Below, piece by piece: positions 60,535 to 64,000 of a stretch of DNA of 64,000 nt. Source of the DNA: an uncultured Rhodospirillaceae bacterium (lineage in GTDB: Bacteria; Pseudomonadota; Alphaproteobacteria; Dongiales; Dongiaceae); NCBI GenBank assembly GCA_902826565.1, contig CADEFF010000002.1, positions 62,001 through 126,000 of the forward strand, in the 5' to 3' direction. The position numbers and the translations under genes are program-made. The notes beneath the pieces were generated by a model. It was not told where the DNA came from. It was given only the letters and a program-made list of their open reading frames with translations, and ran no database searches. The first letter of the stretch is position 1. Every line of letters starts with the position of its first letter.

Positions 60535-61605
60535 ATGACGTGGTGGTGCTCGTTTCGGAACAGGTGGCCGAGCCTGCTGCTCGCGGGACTGGCGGCGTAC
60601 GTCCTGACGTTCGGCACCGCTCGCGCTGACACAGAACTGCGCATGCTGACCTGGGAGGGCTATACCGAGGATGCCATGGTTAAGGCGTTCGAGGAGGCGA
60701 ACGGCGTCACGGTCACGCGCACCTATGTCGGGTCCAATGACGAGTACATGGCCAAGCTTGCCGCCGGCGACGGCGATTACGATATCGTCACGATCGTCTC
60801 CTCGCTTGCGCAACGGGCGATCAATGCCGGTTTCGTCGAGCCCGTCGACCTCGCCGCTATCCCCAACTACAGCCAGCTTTTCAAGGATATCCAGCGCCTC
60901 CCCTTCAACGAGAAGGACGGCGAGGTATATGGCGTTCCCTTCGTGTGGGGCCTCATTCCCATCACGGTCAATGCCGAGGTGATTCCGGACCGCACCGATC
61001 GCGGCGTGCTCTTCGATCCGCAGTATGCCGGCAAGATCGCGATCTGGGACGACGTCAACGTGATCGGTGAAGTCGCAACCTATCTGGGATACGAGGACAT
61101 TTGGAACCTGACCGACGAGCAGCTCGAGGCCGTCAAGCAGAAGATGATCGAGCAGAAGCCTATGGTCCGCACCTATTTCACCAATGCGGGCGAGGCTGTC
61201 GACCTGTTCCTGAATGGCGAGATCGTGATCGCGCCGGGCTGGGACTACATTACCCAGGCGCTCCTGAAGGAAGGCTTCCCCGCGCGCCAGTTCTATCCCG
61301 ACAAGAACCCCATCGGGTTCGTGGACTCGAACTTCCTCGTCAAAGGCACGCAGCACCGGGAGCTCGCGCTGAAGCTGATGAACTATCTGATCGGCGCGCA
61401 GCCCCAGGCGACGATGGGCGAGCTTTCCGGCTGGACGCCCACCAATCCGGAATCGAAGGCCTATATGACGCCCGAGGTATGGAACAGATTGCTGATGGAC
61501 GAGCTGCCGACCTATCTCCGCACGGTGAAGTTCTGGGAGGACATCCCGCGGCGCGCCAAATATCTCGAGATCCTGAACGAGGTGAAGGCGGCGCCGGTTC
61601 AGTAG
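60535..61605 (+). CDS. potD: Periplasmic binding protein of a polyamine-type importer
   Basis: Binding protein of 356 residues beginning MTWWCSFRNRWPSLLLAGLA, a Sec-type signal ending near GTARADT, unlike the Tat-type signals of the two other PotD-like proteins here. The mature chain has LRMLTWEGYTEDAMVKAFEE, GDYDIVTIVS and VPFVWGLIPITVN, the spermidine/putrescine-binding pattern. GGGGAGG lies about eight bases before ATG 60535. It heads a complete PotD-A-B-C-like operon. The ligand is unknown. Confidence 0.87.
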   Translation: MTWWCSFRNRWPSLLLAGLAAYVLTFGTARADTELRMLTWEGYTEDAMVKAFEEANGVTVTRTYVGSNDEYMAKLAAGDGDYDIVTIVSSLAQRAINAGFVEPVDLAAIPNYSQLFKDIQRLPFNEKDGEVYGVPFVWGLIPITVNAEVIPDRTDRGVLFDPQYAGKIAIWDDVNVIGEVATYLGYEDIWNLTDEQLEAVKQKMIEQKPMVRTYFTNAGEAVDLFLNGEIVIAPGWDYITQALLKEGFPARQFYPDKNPIGFVDSNFLVKGTQHRELALKLMNYLIGAQPQATMGELSGWTPTNPESKAYMTPEVWNRLLMDELPTYLRTVKFWEDIPRRAKYLEILNEVKAAPVQ

Positions 61606-61647
61606 ACCGGGCTCCGGGTTCAGAAACGGGCTTCATTCGGAGCGGTC

Positions 61648-62745
61648 ATGGTCGCGTCCGTCCGGCTGACCAATGTCAGCAAGCGCTTCGACGAGCTCGA
61701 GGCGGTCAGGGAGCTGTCGCTCAGCGTCGAGGAGGGTGAATTCCTCACTCTCCTCGGCCCGAGCGGCTGCGGCAAGACGACCACCTTGCGCATCATCAGC
61801 GGCTTCGAGGTGCCGGACGAGGGGTCGGTGCTTATCGACGACAAGGTCGTCAATCACGTCCCCCCGTTCCGGCGCAACGTCAACACCGTCTTCCAGAACT
61901 ACGCTCTTTTCCCGCATATGACCGTATTCGAGAACGTGGCCTACGGTCTGTCGCTGAGGAAGGCGCCGCGCGGCCAGATCGCCAAAAAGGTCCACGAAAT
62001 GCTCGAACGCGTGGGGCTGGTAGCGAAGGCGAGGAACATGCCCCGCGAGCTCAGCGGCGGCGAGATGCAGCGGATCGCGCTCGTTCGGGCGCTCATCAAC
62101 GAGCCGAGGGTGCTGCTGCTCGACGAGCCTCTGGGGGCGCTCGATGCCAAGTTGCGCTATGCGATGCAGCTCGAGCTCAAGCATATGCACAAGAACCTCG
62201 GCATTACCTTCATCCTCGTCACGCACGACCAGGAGGAGGCGCTGGTGATGAGCGACCGGATCGGGGTGATGAAATCGGGCCGCATGCTCCAGCTCGACAC
62301 GCCGCGCGAGATCTTCGAGCGGCCTGGCAGCCGCTTCGTCGCCGAGTTCATCGGCACGGGCAACCTGCTGCAGGGAACGGTGAGCGCTCGCAGCGGGTCC
62401 GGCGGGAAAATCGCTCTTGGGGAGACGCGGGCCTGGGAGGCTGCTGCGATTCCGGACGAAATCCCGGTCGGCGCGCGCGTGGCGGTCGTGATGCGTCCGC
62501 AAAAGATCGGCCTCTATCTCGATCACCCGCCGCAACCGCCGGCCGGATGCAATGTCGTCCGGGCCTCGCTGCAGGAGATCTTCTATGCGGGTTCGATCGT
62601 TCGGTTCTTCGTCGATATCGGCGGCGCGACCTTGCTGGTCGAGAACATTCCGGAGAATCTCCCCTTCGACTATCTGTCAATTCGCCCGGGCGCTGCGTTG
62701 ACGCTGCATGTGCCGGCGTCTGCGCTCCTGATCTATCGCGATTGA
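61648..62745 (+). CDS. potA: PotA-like ABC transporter ATPase
   Basis: ATPase of 365 residues. Walker A LLGPSGCGKTTTLR, Q-loop FQNYALFPHMTV, signature ELSGGEMQR (GGEM in place of the usual GGQQ), Walker B VLLLDEPLGALDAK and H-loop VTHDQEEALV are present. A C-terminal TOBE-type domain (about 275-365) follows. This is the only PotA-type ATPase in the window and could in principle serve the two ATPase-less importers as well. It starts 42 bases after the binding-protein gene. Confidence 0.9.
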   Translation: MVASVRLTNVSKRFDELEAVRELSLSVEEGEFLTLLGPSGCGKTTTLRIISGFEVPDEGSVLIDDKVVNHVPPFRRNVNTVFQNYALFPHMTVFENVAYGLSLRKAPRGQIAKKVHEMLERVGLVAKARNMPRELSGGEMQRIALVRALINEPRVLLLDEPLGALDAKLRYAMQLELKHMHKNLGITFILVTHDQEEALVMSDRIGVMKSGRMLQLDTPREIFERPGSRFVAEFIGTGNLLQGTVSARSGSGGKIALGETRAWEAAAIPDEIPVGARVAVVMRPQKIGLYLDHPPQPPAGCNVVRASLQEIFYAGSIVRFFVDIGGATLLVENIPENLPFDYLSIRPGAALTLHVPASALLIYRD

Positions 62746-62750
62746 ACCCG

Positions 62751-63653
62751 GTGAACGGCTCTTCCGAAAGCGCCACGACCAGCTTCCAAGCCGAGCGGCG
62801 ACGGCAACGGCTGCTCTGGTTCCTGCTCTGCTTCGGGCCGCCCTTTCTCTATCTCCTCGTCTTCATGCTGCTGCCTTACGCGAACATTCTCCTCTACAGC
62901 TTCTGGAAGGTGGAGAACTACGCAATCGTCCACGACCTCAATATCGACAACTATCTCAAGTTCTTCGAGAACCCGCTCTATACGCGGGTGCTCTGGAACT
63001 CGCTCTTCGTCGCCACCGTCGTCACGACCTGCGCCATCCTCGTGGGATATCCGCTCGCCTTCTTCCTCGCGTTCGTCGCGGGCAAGCATCGGCGGCTACT
63101 TTATTTCCTGGTCATCGCACCGCTCTGGACCAGCTTTCTCCTGCGCGCCTTCATCTGGAAGCTGATCCTTGGCCGCGAAGGCATGATCAACGGACTGCTT
63201 CAGTATGTCGGGCTGACCGACGAACCGATTTCCCTCTTCCTTTACAACCAGTTCAGCGTCTGCCTGACGCTCACCTACATCTTCATCCCCTTCGTCACCC
63301 TGCCCGTCTTCACCGCGCTCGAGAAGATTCCGCGCGGCTATATCGAGGCGAGCATGGACCTTGGCGGCAATGGCTTGCAGACCTTCCGCCGCATCATCCT
63401 TCCGCTCAGCATTCCGGGGCTGGTGGCCGGCGGCATCTTCACCTTCGCGCTGAGCTTCGGCGATTTCGTCACGCCCACGCTGCTCGGGGGGCCGAGCAGC
63501 ATCATGATCTCGAACGTCGTCATGGGACAGTTCGGTGCGGCGTTCGACTGGCCTTTCGGCAGCGCCATTGTGGTCATCGTGATCGGCGTAATCCTCAGCG
63601 CCGTCATTCTTGCCTCATTGGCGGAACGGAGAAGCAGTGCCCCGGTCGTCTGA
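62751..63653 (+). CDS. potB: PotB-like ABC permease (third importer)
   Basis: Permease of about 300 residues, six hydrophobic segments. The start is GTG 62751, five bases after the potA stop. The loop EASMDLGGNGLQTFRRIILP and LSFGDFVTPTLLGGPSS are the PotB-type signatures, and LWTSFLLRAFIWKLILGREG precedes them. It is less like the other two PotB proteins here than they are like each other. Confidence 0.87.
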   Translation: MNGSSESATTSFQAERRRQRLLWFLLCFGPPFLYLLVFMLLPYANILLYSFWKVENYAIVHDLNIDNYLKFFENPLYTRVLWNSLFVATVVTTCAILVGYPLAFFLAFVAGKHRRLLYFLVIAPLWTSFLLRAFIWKLILGREGMINGLLQYVGLTDEPISLFLYNQFSVCLTLTYIFIPFVTLPVFTALEKIPRGYIEASMDLGGNGLQTFRRIILPLSIPGLVAGGIFTFALSFGDFVTPTLLGGPSSIMISNVVMGQFGAAFDWPFGSAIVVIVIGVILSAVILASLAERRSSAPVV

Positions 63654-64000
63654 GACAAGTGCGCACTTCGCCCGATTCTCATCGGGTCGGATGGCGCTGC
63701 GGATTTTCGCGGCCGCCGCCTTCGCGTTCCTCTATATCCCCATCATCACGCTCGTCGTCTATTCCTTCAGCGAGGCGCGCTACTTTACCTTTCCGCCGGT
63801 CGGTTTCTCGTTCAAATGGTATGTCACGCTGTTCGAGGATCGCGAGCTTCTGCAATCGGTCCGCAACAGCTTGATCGTCACCGGCATCGTGGTGCCGGCC
63901 ACGCTGGCGCTCGGCATCCCCGCCGCCTTCGCCATCGACCGGTTCGATTTTCCCGGCAAGGCGATCTTCGAGAGGGTGGTGCTGTTGCCGCTGATGGTGC
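63637..64000 (+). CDS. potC: PotC-like ABC permease, 3' end beyond the window
   Basis: N-terminal 121 residues of a PotC-type permease: a hydrophobic first segment (LRIFAAAAFAFLYIPIITL), FSEARYFTFPPVGFSFKWYV, NSLIVTGIVVPATLALGI and the beginning of the next membrane helix. GTG 63637 has GGAG six bases upstream and overlaps the PotB stop by 17 bases; ATG 63691 is a shorter alternative. The gene is cut off by the window end, not by a mutation. Confidence 0.83.
   Translation, partial: MPRSSETSAHFARFSSGRMALRIFAAAAFAFLYIPIITLVVYSFSEARYFTFPPVGFSFKWYVTLFEDRELLQSVRNSLIVTGIVVPATLALGIPAAFAIDRFDFPGKAIFERVVLLPLMV

Noticed and set aside
1-64000. Mobile elements, CRISPR arrays, tRNA or rRNA genes
   Set aside because: No transposase or integrase-like protein, no regular short repeats, and no cloverleaf or rRNA-like segment was recognised by eye.

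Overview
The window is compact, GC-rich DNA (about two-thirds G+C by eye) with abutting or 4-base-overlapping genes. The gene families point to an alphaproteobacterium with a large catabolic repertoire, probably a Rhodospirillales- or Hyphomicrobiales-type soil or plant-associated organism; this is inference from gene content only. Long stop-free antisense frames are common, as expected at this GC. I saw no rRNA, tRNA, insertion sequence, prophage or CRISPR array.

Region 1 (1-9.8 kb): a ProW-type double permease, an amidohydrolase and a BetI-like TetR regulator read rightwards. Facing them is a leftward operon for a B12-dependent diol dehydratase, with large and medium subunits fused in one protein plus a separate small subunit, followed by acetoin-dehydrogenase-type E2 (lipoyl domain fused to an alpha/beta hydrolase), E1beta and E1alpha. 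No E3, reactivating factor or cobalamin riboswitch was seen.

Region 2 (9.9-24.1 kb): two matching leftward operons, each with a polyamine/opine-type binding protein, two permeases and one enzyme (an M24/creatinase-fold protein in one, a double VOC protein in the other). Neither has an ATPase. Between them lie a complete NitT/TauT-type importer, two short-chain dehydrogenases and a GcvA-like LysR regulator.

Region 3 (24.2-36.4 kb): an acetone-carboxylase-type operon (beta, alpha, gamma), and upstream of it a six-gene operon (FAD-dependent dehydrogenase, aldehyde dehydrogenase, class III aminotransferase, FCD-type GntR, RidA, amidase). A GntR-type palindrome lies in front of the first gene.

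Region 4 (36.7-46.2 kb): an alternative chemosensory operon, CheW, CheR-TPR, CheW, MCP, CheA-REC, CheB, and a REC-PAS-histidine kinase-REC hybrid. The composition resembles Wsp and the Rhodospirillum centenum Che3 system. No CheY, CheZ or flagellar gene is nearby.

Region 5 (46.4-51.6 kb): a cysteine-rich flavodoxin-fold protein, a stress-like operon (DUF1127 protein, diiron ferritin-like protein, OsmC protein), and a divergent BTAD/TolB-like/TPR regulator with direct repeats in its upstream region.

Region 6 (51.6-64 kb): a GntR-led leftward operon (Gfo/Idh/MocA oxidoreductase, HIBADH/imine-reductase-like enzyme, DmdC-like acyl-CoA dehydrogenase, tartrate/malate-type dehydrogenase) divergent from an NDP-forming acyl-CoA synthetase, with an exact palindrome in the shared gap. 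Then come a sulfotransferase-family gene and a PotDABC-type importer with its own ATPase, cut off by the window end.

Overall the window reads as several import-plus-catabolism modules, probably for nitrogenous or small oxygenated compounds, with a chemosensory operon inserted among them. Substrates cannot be fixed from sequence alone.
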